Below are positions 1 through 8,110 of a DNA stretch of 64,000 nucleotides, piece after piece. How positions within the stretch are numbered: position 1 is the stretch's first letter; each line of letters begins with the position of its first letter. The translations under genes and the position numbers were made by a program. The stretch is from positions 65,620,370 through 65,684,369 of the forward strand of contig CM043952.1 in the NCBI GenBank assembly GCA_014529385.2, read 5' to 3'. The notes under the pieces were generated by a model. It searched no databases, was not told where the DNA came from, and saw only the letters and a list, made by a program, of their open reading frames with translations. The DNA is from Adiantum capillus-veneris. Lineage: Eukaryota; Streptophyta; Polypodiopsida; Polypodiales; Pteridaceae.

Positions 1-137
1 GAAGGATTTTCCCTCAATTGGGCTAATGGGGTGATCCACTTGACCAAATGGTTCCAAATTTCATATGTAGCATGTATTAGATATATATAATGGATGTATG
101 ATGACAAATGAGCAGTTTTGGCTCTGTAAGTGCAAAT

Positions 138-161
138 AGACATCATACGCGTATGATGTCT
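138..161. repeat. 24-bp perfect palindrome, copy 1
   Basis: Perfect inverted repeat with core CATCATACGCGTATGATG, centred between 149 and 150, followed by TTTT. Same orientation and flank style as the copies at 422, 11830, 12118 and 12238. Confidence 0.9.
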
Positions 162-421
162 TTTGTGTCAAAATGGTGCTTTTTGGTTTCAGATAGCTTG
201 TAGATGTGTTAATCAACAATCCTACAAAGTTTCAATGAGTTTGGAGTTATTTTGACAAAATTAGGACCAAAAATCAATTTTATGGCCTACTTTGCGTCTT
301 TTTGGTTTTCCTTGGGTTTTCTAACTCCAATTCTCATGATACTTGGTTCATAGGATGTGATTAACATGTGGAATGAGGCTATTCACTCAAATGTTGAAAT
401 GGATGTGAAATTCATGCTGTG

Positions 422-445
422 AGACATCATACGCGTATGATGTCT
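422..445. repeat. 24-bp perfect palindrome, copy 2
   Basis: Identical to copy 1 over all 24 bp, again followed by TTTT; centre between 433 and 434. Confidence 0.9.
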
Positions 446-537
446 TTTCTTGAAATGTTGGTCTTTTTGTGCAAAGAATGCTTTGTGCTAGTGCCCTAAG
501 CCCTGCTAACTAGTTTTCAACTTAAAAAGTCATCAGT

Positions 538-1110
538 TTAGCTAAAAAGCCCCCTTATAGGCATTTCAGTCTCCGAAGTCGTCTCTTTGTCGTGGGGTTG
601 AATTTCTTCAACTTTTCTTCTCGAGAGTTGCATTTCCAGCTCATTGGATATGTTGTGAAGCCATCTATTTGGTTGAACTTGACTTTGGCTTCCCGTTCTC
701 CATCTTTCTCCTTTTGGTTGCCCGAAAGCGTCTTTTTCACCATCGGTAAGTGAATCAGCTTTCTTTTGGGTTTTGCTTGCAAACATAAGTCATCCATGTA
801 TATTTGAAGCTGCTTGTGAAGTTTCATTTCATTCGGTCGTCAATTTCAGCCGTTATGCCAAAATGACGCTTTGTGTGTCCGCAGCCGAATCGGTTGTTCC
901 GACCTACTTTTGGTGGTCCAAACCTGGAGATACTCCATGGTTGCATTGCCCTCGATGTTGTTAAGCTTCCTGAGAAGTTTTGTGTCGTTTCGACACCTTT
1001 TCCTGTTTGCCTCTTGCAGGCTCTGTTGACCTAGGGTTTTTCCAGTCGTTCTTTCTCGAGCTTTGAGTGTTAGAAACCCATCTTCTATACTAGGGTAACC
1101 CACCTCTAAG
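538..1110 (-). other. Unidentified tract with a short RT-like match
   Basis: Three overlapping minus-strand frames of 82 to 90 codons, none recognised. Positions 783-805 match 5806-5828 exactly over 23 bp, the stretch encoding the YMDD box of the Element 1 reverse transcriptase, and here too the minus strand reads IYMDDL. Nothing on either side resembles RT, so this is either a tiny RT scrap or a coincidence of conserved codons. The rest could be a decayed non-coding or env-position region. Confidence 0.25.
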
Positions 1111-2023
1111 TTCTTGCAAGGTTTGGTTAGGCGGTTGTGCCCCTCTGCTCTTGTTTCTTGGTTTTGGTCAGTTTTCGCGACAAAAGTTAACGATAAGCAT
1201 CAAAAACTTATGGCAACGAGTCTACCTCTCATGTCTGGTGTCCTCTGAGCTCTCGTAGCACTCGTAGAAGGCTGTAGAAGGTTGGATGCTCCTGTGTGCT
1301 CTTTGCTCTCTCCAAGAAGGTAATAGTGGAAATGAGCTTGAAAGTGAAGTGAAAAATACTTAACTTCGGACTTCCCAGATCACTTGTTACCAAATTTGAC
1401 ATGTGCTCCTATCTCGTCGTGAAATGCACTTTAGAATTTGAAATTTCTCAATTTGGACTCCGTTTGACCTGTTTCTGAGAAATCTGTCCACTTTGCCAAA
1501 ATTCTGTCATTTCGGGCTTTTCGCAACTTTTTCAGAATTGTACCCAATTTTTACCATGGGTTGCCCTTGTCATTAGGACCATCACCGTCTATTCTTTTCT
1601 TTTTTCCGATCTCGTTTCACCTGCTTTTTTTTTTTTTTTTTTTAAATTAAGAAAATCATAAAAAATAAAGAAAAATAGCAAATTGAAGCCAAAAAATTCC
1701 AAACATACACGATAAATAGCTGGTAACCCTGTGTATATGAATATACACTTTTTTGTGATTTCTGGACTTGGATTACCACTTTTTTCTACTTTATAGCTCC
1801 AAAAACACTCTTATTTAGTGATATTTACACATCTAGAGACCCAAATTCATCATTTGATCTCTTCTTGTTGCAAAACAAGGTATATAAGGGCATAAATATT
1901 ATCAATATCCGCAATCAAACATAAAAATTGCAAAATCATGTAAGACACTGCCCTTGTAATATAATTTTTTTTTTTGTTTTTCTTTGTTTTTGGCGCTTAT
2001 AGCTGCTTTGTAACTCCTGTATA
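1111..2023. other. No gene seen; T-rich intergenic or element 3' region
   Basis: Contains a run of 19 T at 1625-1643 and A/T-rich sequence, without a coding frame I can support. A copy of the Element 1 LTR (minus-strand start TGTTGAGCC) is not present here, so the 3' LTR of Element 1 must lie outside the window or be lost. Confidence 0.5.
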
Positions 2024-2037
2024 CCTCCCCCCCTCCT
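2024..2037 (-). other. Polypurine-tract-like run
   Basis: On the minus strand this is AGGAGGGGGGAGG, about 20 nt past the last stop codon of Element 1. It has the composition of a polypurine tract, but the sequence beyond it does not match the element's LTR start, so it may be an internal PPT or chance. Confidence 0.35.
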
Positions 2038-2058
2038 AGTCTGAGTCCTCCCGGACGA

Positions 2059-2577
2059 CTATGAAGTGTCTGTGGGCGAAGCATTGTAGTTGTTTTGGTC
2101 ATAAGTTCCCGATGCAATTGCAGAGCGATGATACAACAGTCTTTCCAGTAAAGCTGCTCTTTGTTTGATTGAAGGATTGTTGGTCGGGTTTTGGGTTGGT
2201 TTTAGCACTTCGGTAGTAGAATCAGTAGATAGATTCTTCTTCACTTTGTTGTTCTTTTGCACAATCCAAATCTGCTTCCGCTTCGCTTGTGCTTGCCACA
2301 AACTCTTTGCGACCCAAACCTGCTTTGTTCTTTGTGTTGATTTCCTCGACTTGAAATACCTAGGAGTTTCCGTTGATTGTAGTGAAGGGAGTTCCTGTTT
2401 ACAAATCTTTGGGATCCAAATTTGCTTGCTATAGCTTTGTGCCGTCATGAACTTCTTTGGAATCCAGATCTGTTTCACTGTCCTTGATTGTCTGGAATCA
2501 CTTTTTTGTCTGGTATTGAAGACTCTGTTTTCCACCTTTGTGTTCTCTGGCACAACCTTTTTTGGTCTCCATACCAA
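2059..2577 (-). CDS. Element 1 C-terminal tail with W-x-P-K repeats
   Basis: 172-codon open piece, open further upstream to about 2755 in the same frame. The chain is very basic and Gln/Lys/Ser-rich and carries a recurring short motif: QWQPK, VWRPKK, IWIPKK, IWIPK, VWVAK, IWIVQK, usually preceded by K or KQ and spaced roughly 15 to 40 residues. No enzyme signature or membrane segment. It continues from the second retropepsin piece after a minus-one step near 2755, so it is probably the end of the polyprotein. A nucleic-acid-binding or particle-associated tail would fit the composition, but this is inference. Stop codon at 2059-2061, followed within about 20 nt by a purine tract. Confidence 0.6.
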   Translation of the reverse strand: MVWRPKKVVPENTKVENRVFNTRQKSDSRQSRTVKQIWIPKKFMTAQSYSKQIWIPKICKQELPSLQSTETPRYFKSRKSTQRTKQVWVAKSLWQAQAKRKQIWIVQKNNKVKKNLSTDSTTEVLKPTQNPTNNPSIKQRAALLERLLYHRSAIASGTYDQNNYNASPTDTS

Positions 2578-2630
2578 CTTTGATTCCGTTTTTTCCCAAG
2601 GTTGAGCTGTTATATTATTGCTTGTCTTCC

Positions 2631-3365
2631 TTATCCACTGTTGAGAATTCCTCGTCGAAGAGTAATCCGGTTGTATAGAAACTTTTGGTTGCCATTGCTT
2701 CTTCTTTTTCTCTGGTTGTTGTTTACCTTTGTGCTTGGATTCTTCCTTTGGAGTTGGCTCTGTTCTTTGGTGAACTTAACTGATTGACTTTCACCTTCGT
2801 ATTTGATAAGCACTGATTTAGAACTCCAGTCAATCATTGCATTGTATTGCTTCTGCCATGGTTGTCCTAGCAATAATGGTTGTTGTGTAGCTTGGTCTTC
2901 AACCACGTAAAACATATGAGGATACACATACTGGTTAATCTGTATATGTAAAACTGTGCATCCGACAGTTTTGATTGAATTCTCAGAGTAACTCTTTAAC
3001 TCTTGCTTGGCAGTTTGTAATTTAGTGTCATTTGTCAATTGTCTATACAAACTGAGTGAAAGTAGGTTAGTTTGAGCTCCTGAATCCAATAGTGCTCTGG
3101 CTTTGATTTGGTTGGTTCCTACTTTGCATTCAATGATGGGTTCTTCTTTGTCATTATCCATTTCTGTTATACTGACTGCGTTTATTCGTATTGCTCCTTC
3201 ATTGCGCTGTTTTGACGTAGTAGTCTTCTTTTCTCCATTCTTTCCTTCGCCTCGGCTTGCGCTTCCTCCACAATCTTTTTCTTTTTCTGGACACGCAGCT
3301 TTTCTTGATGTATTTTGAGAAGCATGTCTTGGGTTAGCGGCAAAAGATACTTTTTCACTCTGCAT
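2631..3365 (-). CDS. Second retropepsin-like aspartic protease domain, downstream of integrase
   Basis: 244 codons, overlapping the end of the integrase piece in the minus-one frame. Residues 90-97 read RALLDSGA, the catalytic loop of retropepsins, and residues 164-170 read LLLGQPW, matching the hydrophobic-hydrophobic-G flap/helix motif that follows about 70 residues later in gag-asp proteases. The first 55 residues are Lys/Glu-rich and likely linker. A separate canonical protease sits upstream between gag and RT, so this is a duplicate or an acquired domain at an unusual place after integrase. The last 35 residues read out of frame; the true continuation is the W-x-P-K tail. Could be a substrate-specific or inactive protease; the Asp, Ser and Gly of the loop are present. 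Confidence 0.7.
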   Translation of the reverse strand: MQSEKVSFAANPRHASQNTSRKAACPEKEKDCGGSASRGEGKNGEKKTTTSKQRNEGAIRINAVSITEMDNDKEEPIIECKVGTNQIKARALLDSGAQTNLLSLSLYRQLTNDTKLQTAKQELKSYSENSIKTVGCTVLHIQINQYVYPHMFYVVEDQATQQPLLLGQPWQKQYNAMIDWSSKSVLIKYEGESQSVKFTKEQSQLQRKNPSTKVNNNQRKRRSNGNQKFLYNRITLRRGILNSG

Positions 3366-4273
3366 CCACTAATCCAATTGGGCATTTCTTCTCCGTCTAA
3401 TGTAGCAAGCTTGACGGCTCCACTTGGTGATAGATCTTTAATCACCAGAGGTCCCATCCCTCGCTTTTTAAGCTTCTTAGCATGCTGTTTCAGAGTGTAA
3501 ACTAGGACATAGTCCCCAACCTTAAACTCTTTAGTCCGCACATGCTTATCAAAAAATTCCTTTTGTCGCCTTTTTTGAGCGTAGATAGAAGCTACTGCTT
3601 TTAGGCGAAGCTCGTCTAGCTTTTCCAGGTCATCTATTCTATCAGAAAGCTCGTGCCCTGTCCACTCTAGATCCTTAGCCACCCTTAAGGTTGAAATCAA
3701 GAATTCTATTGGTAAGATAGCATTTAGCCCAAAAACCATGTTATATGGGGTCGTTCCTATTGATGTTTTATATGCTACCCTATATGCCCATAATGTTGAA
3801 TGCAACTTCTGGTCCCAGTCAGTTCTCGACTCAGATACAATCTTCGTAAGGACCGTGCATATGGTTTTGTTTGTTGCTTCAGCTTGTCCGTTTGCTTGTG
3901 GATGATACGGGGCTGATTTCCTATGGATTACCATGAATTCATCTAGAAGGATCTTTATCACTTCATTTATAAAATGTGTGCCTCGATCACTCACAATTTC
4001 TATTGGCAATCCATATCGTACAAAGACGTATTCATATAGAAATTGTGCCGTGGTCCTGGCATCTGCTTTTTGAGTTGCCTTTGCTTCGACCCACTTTGTT
4101 AGATAGTCTGTAGCCACAACGATGTATTGTGCATGAGTCTTATATGCAGGAGGTGAAATGGGTCCGACATAATCAATCCCCCATTTTGCAAAAGCTCTTG
4201 CCCCCATCATTGGTCTAAGCGGCATATCATCTCTTTTAAGTGGTACTTTGGTCCGCTGACAGTCATCGCACAC
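3182..4273 (-). CDS. Element 1 integrase core and C-terminal region
   Basis: 363 codons. Begins with C-D-D-C, the CX2C half of the second integrase zinc module whose histidines are in the preceding piece. The catalytic triad is visible: D34 in GIDYVG, D96 in SDRGTHF and E132 in GQAEATNK, with the D,D-35-E spacing of retroviral integrases. The C-terminal part has the run MGPLVIKDLSPSGAVKLATL with a basic, SH3-like character. No chromodomain follows, unlike Element 2. Residues after about 345 read out of frame and the real chain passes into the second retropepsin piece. Nuclear; integrates the cDNA. Confidence 0.88.
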   Translation of the reverse strand: MCDDCQRTKVPLKRDDMPLRPMMGARAFAKWGIDYVGPISPPAYKTHAQYIVVATDYLTKWVEAKATQKADARTTAQFLYEYVFVRYGLPIEIVSDRGTHFINEVIKILLDEFMVIHRKSAPYHPQANGQAEATNKTICTVLTKIVSESRTDWDQKLHSTLWAYRVAYKTSIGTTPYNMVFGLNAILPIEFLISTLRVAKDLEWTGHELSDRIDDLEKLDELRLKAVASIYAQKRRQKEFFDKHVRTKEFKVGDYVLVYTLKQHAKKLKKRGMGPLVIKDLSPSGAVKLATLDGEEMPNWISGCRVKKYLLPLTQDMLLKIHQEKLRVQKKKKIVEEAQAEAKERMEKRRLLRQNSAMKEQYE

Positions 4274-6648
4274 CGTTTAACGTATTCCTCAGCGTCCATA
4301 TGTAATGTTGGCCACCATATTCCTGCGGCTAAGACAAGTTTTGTTGTCTTATCACCTGAGAAATGGCCTCCACCTACTCCTCCATGAGCTTGCTCTAGGA
4401 TTATCACATACTCAGACTCTGATGCGCAAATCCTAAGCTGGTTGTCTTTACCTCTCTTATAGAGTTGATCTCCTATTAAAGCGTAATCTCTAGCTTCTGT
4501 CTCTACAGATTTCTGACGAGCTTTTGACGTTCCTTCTGGGAAAGTTCTATTTGTGAGATATTCAACAATATACTGACTCCATTCTGGAGCGATCATTATC
4601 TGATATAATGTCGAATACTCTGCTGGCGGTTTTGATGAACATACAATACATACAGTGACATATTCATGTACGCTTTCTTTCATTCCTGGCCAATAGACTC
4701 CCAATTGTAACAAATTCCTATATGTGTTCCTTCTTGAACAATGAAATGCACATTCCTGAACATGTGCTTCACACAGATATATATTATATTCCTCAGGATT
4801 GATGCATAGTCGTAAAACATGATCATTTCCCAATTGATACAACCTTCCTGCAACCAATTGAAGATTCTTGGATTGCTGAATAGCAATATGTTTTTGGTTG
4901 TATTCTCTTTTATCGAACTCTCCTCCATAGGTTAATAGGTTAACGACATTTTGAGACCACTTCGGTATCATTTCTATGTTGAACAAGTACGCGTCTGGCA
5001 TGTCGTCATCTACTCCTATAGGGTCTTCTCCATTCGTCAATCGCGAAAGATGATCAGCTCTAAGATGTGTTTTTCCTTTCTTTACTACTACCGTGAAGTC
5101 GAATTCCAGTAAGATAATGAACCATCTCACTATTCTCCCGGTATTGCATGGTTTATTCACTAGGTAGAGCAAGGCTTGGTGATCCGTAAAAAACACAAAC
5201 TTGTTGGCTAGAAGATAATGCCGAAATTTCTTCACAGCATATATCATTCCTAATCCCTCTCGCTCTGTTGTGGTGTAATTCTTCTCTGCATTGTTGAGCT
5301 GTCGACTGGCGTAACAGATAGGAAAATCCATGTTTCCTTCTTCTGGCTGAGCCAGAATGCATCCTATTGCATATGCCGAAGCATCTATATGCACATGGAA
5401 TATCTTCTCCCAATCTGGTGATTTCAAGACTGGAGCAGTAATGAGTGCCTCTTTCAATTTCTTGAACGATTCCTCACACTCCTCTGTCCATTCAAAGTTC
5501 ACTATTAGCCTGTAAAGTGGTTGGCCTATTATAGCGTACATGTAAATGAATCGTCTATAATATCCGCAATGTCCCATAAAGCTCTGTACTTGTTTCGCAT
5601 TGGTTGGTCTAGGCATATCCACTATAACTTTTATCTTCTCTAAATCCGTGGATATTCCGTTTTGTGAGACAATATGTCCCAGAATTCTGCCCTGTCGGAC
5701 CATAAACACACATTTCTCAGGATTGAGACAAATGCGATATGTCCTACATTTCTCAAATACTTTTCTTAGGTGTTCTAGATGCTCATCTCTCAGTAGAGAA
5801 TGTACACATAAGTCATCCATGTATATTTCTAGAAACAACCTTAAGTATTCTTTGAAAGCATGCGTCATCAGCCTCTGGAAGGTTGCGGGAGCATTGGTTA
5901 GACCAAAAGGCATAACCCGATAAGCATAAATTCCCCACTCCGTTGCAAAAGCTGTTTTATGTTGATCTTCCAGTGCTATGGCTAGCTGGTTATATCCTGA
6001 AAAACCATCAAGAAAGGAGTATGCTGTTTTCCCTGATACACGCTCTAGAACATGATCAGTTATCGGCAGGGGATAATTGTCCCTGATTGTTGCAGCATTC
6101 ACTTTCTTTAAGTTGACACACACTCGGAGTTTTCCGTTCTTCTTGGGTACCACCACAATCGGAGATACCCAATCGGTGTGTTCAATCTCGTATATGAATT
6201 CAGCTTCCATTAGCTTATCTATCTCTTCTTTGATTCGCTTAGCAAACGTATCATTATATGTGTATGGTCTCTGTCTGCTAGGCTTTGCGTCTTGTTTCAG
6301 TGGGATTGTGTGTTGGCATATCGATGGGTCAACTCCCTTTAAGTCCTTATAAGACCATGCAAACACATCCCTATACTCTCTGAGAAGACTCAAAAGTCTC
6401 TCTTCCTCGCCTGGAGACAAATCTGTGGCTATGTACACCGGTCTAGGTGTCTCACCTGGAGCTGCTAAATCAACTTTTTTTGCATCCTCCGGTCCGTCAT
6501 AAGATTCGTTCTCCTTTCTCTCTCGAATAGGTGGGGTTAATACCACCTTCCTATCCTCTATTGTGAATTTCCTATAGTGAGAGGGAACATCCATGTTTTC
6601 CTTGATTTTGGCGTTTTCGTCCTCTCCACTCTCAATTCTGTCGTCCAA
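4207..6648 (-). CDS. Element 1 reverse transcriptase, RNase H and duplicated integrase zinc modules
   Basis: 813 codons, uninterrupted; the listed 5' end is a TTG inside a longer polyprotein, not a real start. RT spans about 100-370, with SFLDGFSGY (D214), [12 protein letters not shown] and the catalytic YMDD at 276-279. RNase H follows: HIDASAYAIG (D422), the TTEREGL Glu and FFTDHQAL (D489), then RADHLSRL. After it come two copies of a unit of about 110 residues: 563-670 with H629, H636, C667, C670, and 689-793 with H755, H762, C793 and the final Cys in the next piece. Both show HX6HX30CX2C. The last 20 residues are out of frame. Confidence 0.92.
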   Translation of the reverse strand: MDDRIESGEDENAKIKENMDVPSHYRKFTIEDRKVVLTPPIRERKENESYDGPEDAKKVDLAAPGETPRPVYIATDLSPGEEERLLSLLREYRDVFAWSYKDLKGVDPSICQHTIPLKQDAKPSRQRPYTYNDTFAKRIKEEIDKLMEAEFIYEIEHTDWVSPIVVVPKKNGKLRVCVNLKKVNAATIRDNYPLPITDHVLERVSGKTAYSFLDGFSGYNQLAIALEDQHKTAFATEWGIYAYRVMPFGLTNAPATFQRLMTHAFKEYLRLFLEIYMDDLCVHSLLRDEHLEHLRKVFEKCRTYRICLNPEKCVFMVRQGRILGHIVSQNGISTDLEKIKVIVDMPRPTNAKQVQSFMGHCGYYRRFIYMYAIIGQPLYRLIVNFEWTEECEESFKKLKEALITAPVLKSPDWEKIFHVHIDASAYAIGCILAQPEEGNMDFPICYASRQLNNAEKNYTTTEREGLGMIYAVKKFRHYLLANKFVFFTDHQALLYLVNKPCNTGRIVRWFIILLEFDFTVVVKKGKTHLRADHLSRLTNGEDPIGVDDDMPDAYLFNIEMIPKWSQNVVNLLTYGGEFDKREYNQKHIAIQQSKNLQLVAGRLYQLGNDHVLRLCINPEEYNIYLCEAHVQECAFHCSRRNTYRNLLQLGVYWPGMKESVHEYVTVCIVCSSKPPAEYSTLYQIMIAPEWSQYIVEYLTNRTFPEGTSKARQKSVETEARDYALIGDQLYKRGKDNQLRICASESEYVIILEQAHGGVGGGHFSGDKTTKLVLAAGIWWPTLHMDAEEYVKRCAMTVSGPKYHLKEMICRLDQ

Positions 6649-7739
6649 ACTTCTTTCAGAGTTTTCTTGAGCTCTCTGTACTTGTTTCTACGTTCTAACT
6701 TGGACTCCGTGTGTTCTCTGTTGCGCTTGTTCTTTTCTGATTTTTCTGTTTCAGTTTTCGTTTCATTCCTTTGAACTTGATTTCTTGAGCTTCTTTTGTC
6801 TTTTCGTAAGCTCTTTTGATCATTGCCTCTCATTCTTCCAGAAATCTTGTCCTTAACACAATCTTCCGCCTTTACTAGCATTAGGAATTGATTTTTTCCT
6901 CTTATTCTAGGCATCGGATTGGTTCTAACCCCCTTTGTTTTTCTCTTTGCTCTATAGCGTTTCTGGCGTTGTTTAGTTTGGTTCGGAAAATCGTAAAATC
7001 GGACATCTGTTATAGTTTCTTCGTTTCCGCTTGAATTGTCCGTTGACTCGTTGTCTACTTCATTTCCCCACTCTGGATGATCGAGAATGTCGTGAAACAC
7101 CTCTTCTTCATCTTCCTTTTCCAGTGTATCGTTCTTTTCAGTTTCTTTTTCGAGTACAGTTCTCAACATGAAGTACGGAACCACGTCGTACCCGTCCTTG
7201 TCGCAAAATTTCGTTGTGGGACCATCCGGAATTGCACAAACATCTAGGGTTGCGAGAATGTGTGTCCATTCTAATGGTTCAAGCGTGTCCTCTGGAAAGG
7301 GTTCTCCTATATAAGTTTCGTCTTCGATAGCCCTTTCTAAAACATATTCTTCTTGTTTCAGACTTCCACATTTCGAAGCTCCACACATCCATAACTCCTT
7401 GGGTTTACCTAACCAAGCTGGAAATTCGGATCCCGCCAAAGTAGCTGAATCAAACTCCTCTACCGGTGTTCGGTTCACATCTTTGTAGCTATGGTCTCTC
7501 AGGTTCACACGTGTAGTGGTTTCCATATTTCTCAGGTATATGTGATCGTAGCCCCAATCTTGGACCATTTTCAACTGTCTCATGAATGGTCTTCCTAATA
7601 TGATATCATAGTTATTCTCCTTGCCAAAATCGACAATAGCAAAAGTATGTTCGTATTCAATGCCGCAAGAAGTCACTACGACTTTCTCTAATAACCCCAT
7701 AGGTTTCTCCATGTGTCCATCTGCTAATTGGAGTTTCAA
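6558..7739 (-). CDS. Element 1 protease C-terminal half and acidic/basic linker to RT
   Basis: 393 codons, open upstream of the listed TTG to where it overlaps the previous piece. Residues 1-60 are the second half of the aspartic protease, including DIILGRPFM at 45-53, the conserved I-I-L-G-R-P block of gypsy proteases. From about 190 the chain is Glu/Asp-rich and then strongly Lys/Arg/Glu-rich (250-370), a probably disordered linker of unusual length before RT. The frame change from the catalytic half is explained by one missing G: the expected Trp codon is followed by an A run at about 7770-7777. Residues after about 355 are out of frame. Confidence 0.8.
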   Translation of the reverse strand: MKLQLADGHMEKPMGLLEKVVVTSCGIEYEHTFAIVDFGKENNYDIILGRPFMRQLKMVQDWGYDHIYLRNMETTTRVNLRDHSYKDVNRTPVEEFDSATLAGSEFPAWLGKPKELWMCGASKCGSLKQEEYVLERAIEDETYIGEPFPEDTLEPLEWTHILATLDVCAIPDGPTTKFCDKDGYDVVPYFMLRTVLEKETEKNDTLEKEDEEEVFHDILDHPEWGNEVDNESTDNSSGNEETITDVRFYDFPNQTKQRQKRYRAKRKTKGVRTNPMPRIRGKNQFLMLVKAEDCVKDKISGRMRGNDQKSLRKDKRSSRNQVQRNETKTETEKSEKNKRNREHTESKLERRNKYRELKKTLKEVWTTELRVERTKTPKSRKTWMFPLTIGNSQ

Positions 7740-7774
7740 CCTAGTCTTCCTTATTGCTGGTTTCCCCCATTTTT

Positions 7775-8110
7775 TCAGATTTCTTTTGTAGCAATGGCTA
7801 CCCCAGCTCCGCTGTCTAGTATTGCCATCGTGTTTACTCCTTGGAATTCAACTGGTAAGGTTGTATTCCCCTCTTCACCTTCGCAATACTCTCCGACCTT
7901 GTTTAAGGGTACAGGCTTAGCGTTCTTTTGTGGTTTGCTCAGCTCTTGTATACCCTCTTGCAGTCTCGATGTTGGGTCTTTTATCCCAAATTTCTCCAAG
8001 CATTTTCCTACAGTGGTCCACATATGTGGTCTTAGCCTCAAAAGCTCAGCTAGAGTGATAGTGCATGTCACTGGTGTTGACAAGATCTCTATCAATCCTT
8101 GCGAGTCCAT
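7775..8110 (-). CDS. Element 1 aspartic protease, catalytic half
   Basis: 111 codons. Ends with MAILDSGAGVAIATKEI, carrying the D-S-G catalytic triad of retropepsins at residues 99-101; the active enzyme is a homodimer that would process the gag-pol chain. It lies between gag and the piece with the ILGRP block, exactly where gypsy proteases lie. It overlaps the gag 3' end by 19 nt in the minus-one frame; the overlap includes an A run (GAAAAAG), a weak candidate for ribosomal slippage but not a canonical heptamer. The stop right after the catalytic half results from the base missing near 7772. Confidence 0.8.
   Translation of the reverse strand: MDSQGLIEILSTPVTCTITLAELLRLRPHMWTTVGKCLEKFGIKDPTSRLQEGIQELSKPQKNAKPVPLNKVGEYCEGEEGNTTLPVEFQGVNTMAILDSGAGVAIATKEI

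Larger units (their letters stand above)
1..537. other. Non-coding, leader-like sequence
   Basis: No credible coding frame. It holds two copies of the palindrome that recurs in the Element 1 leader. Their centres are 284 bp apart, against 283 bp for the first two leader copies, and both regions show T-rich 'cccccttat' patches. It may be the far 3' non-coding part of Element 1 or the leader of a neighbouring related element; the window edge prevents a decision. Confidence 0.4.

Noticed and set aside
538-1103. Envelope-like gene downstream of pol in Element 1
   Set aside because: Only short frames, no signal peptide or membrane segment, and no repeat of a conserved pattern.
2011-2037. 3' LTR of Element 1 starting at the purine tract near 2030
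   Set aside because: The sequence beyond it does not begin with TG and does not match the LTR at 13076-14044.
8092-8110. Programmed minus-one frameshift at GAAAAAG between gag and protease
   Set aside because: Not a canonical slippery heptamer, and seven further minus-one steps in the same element have no slippery site. Kept only as a weak possibility.
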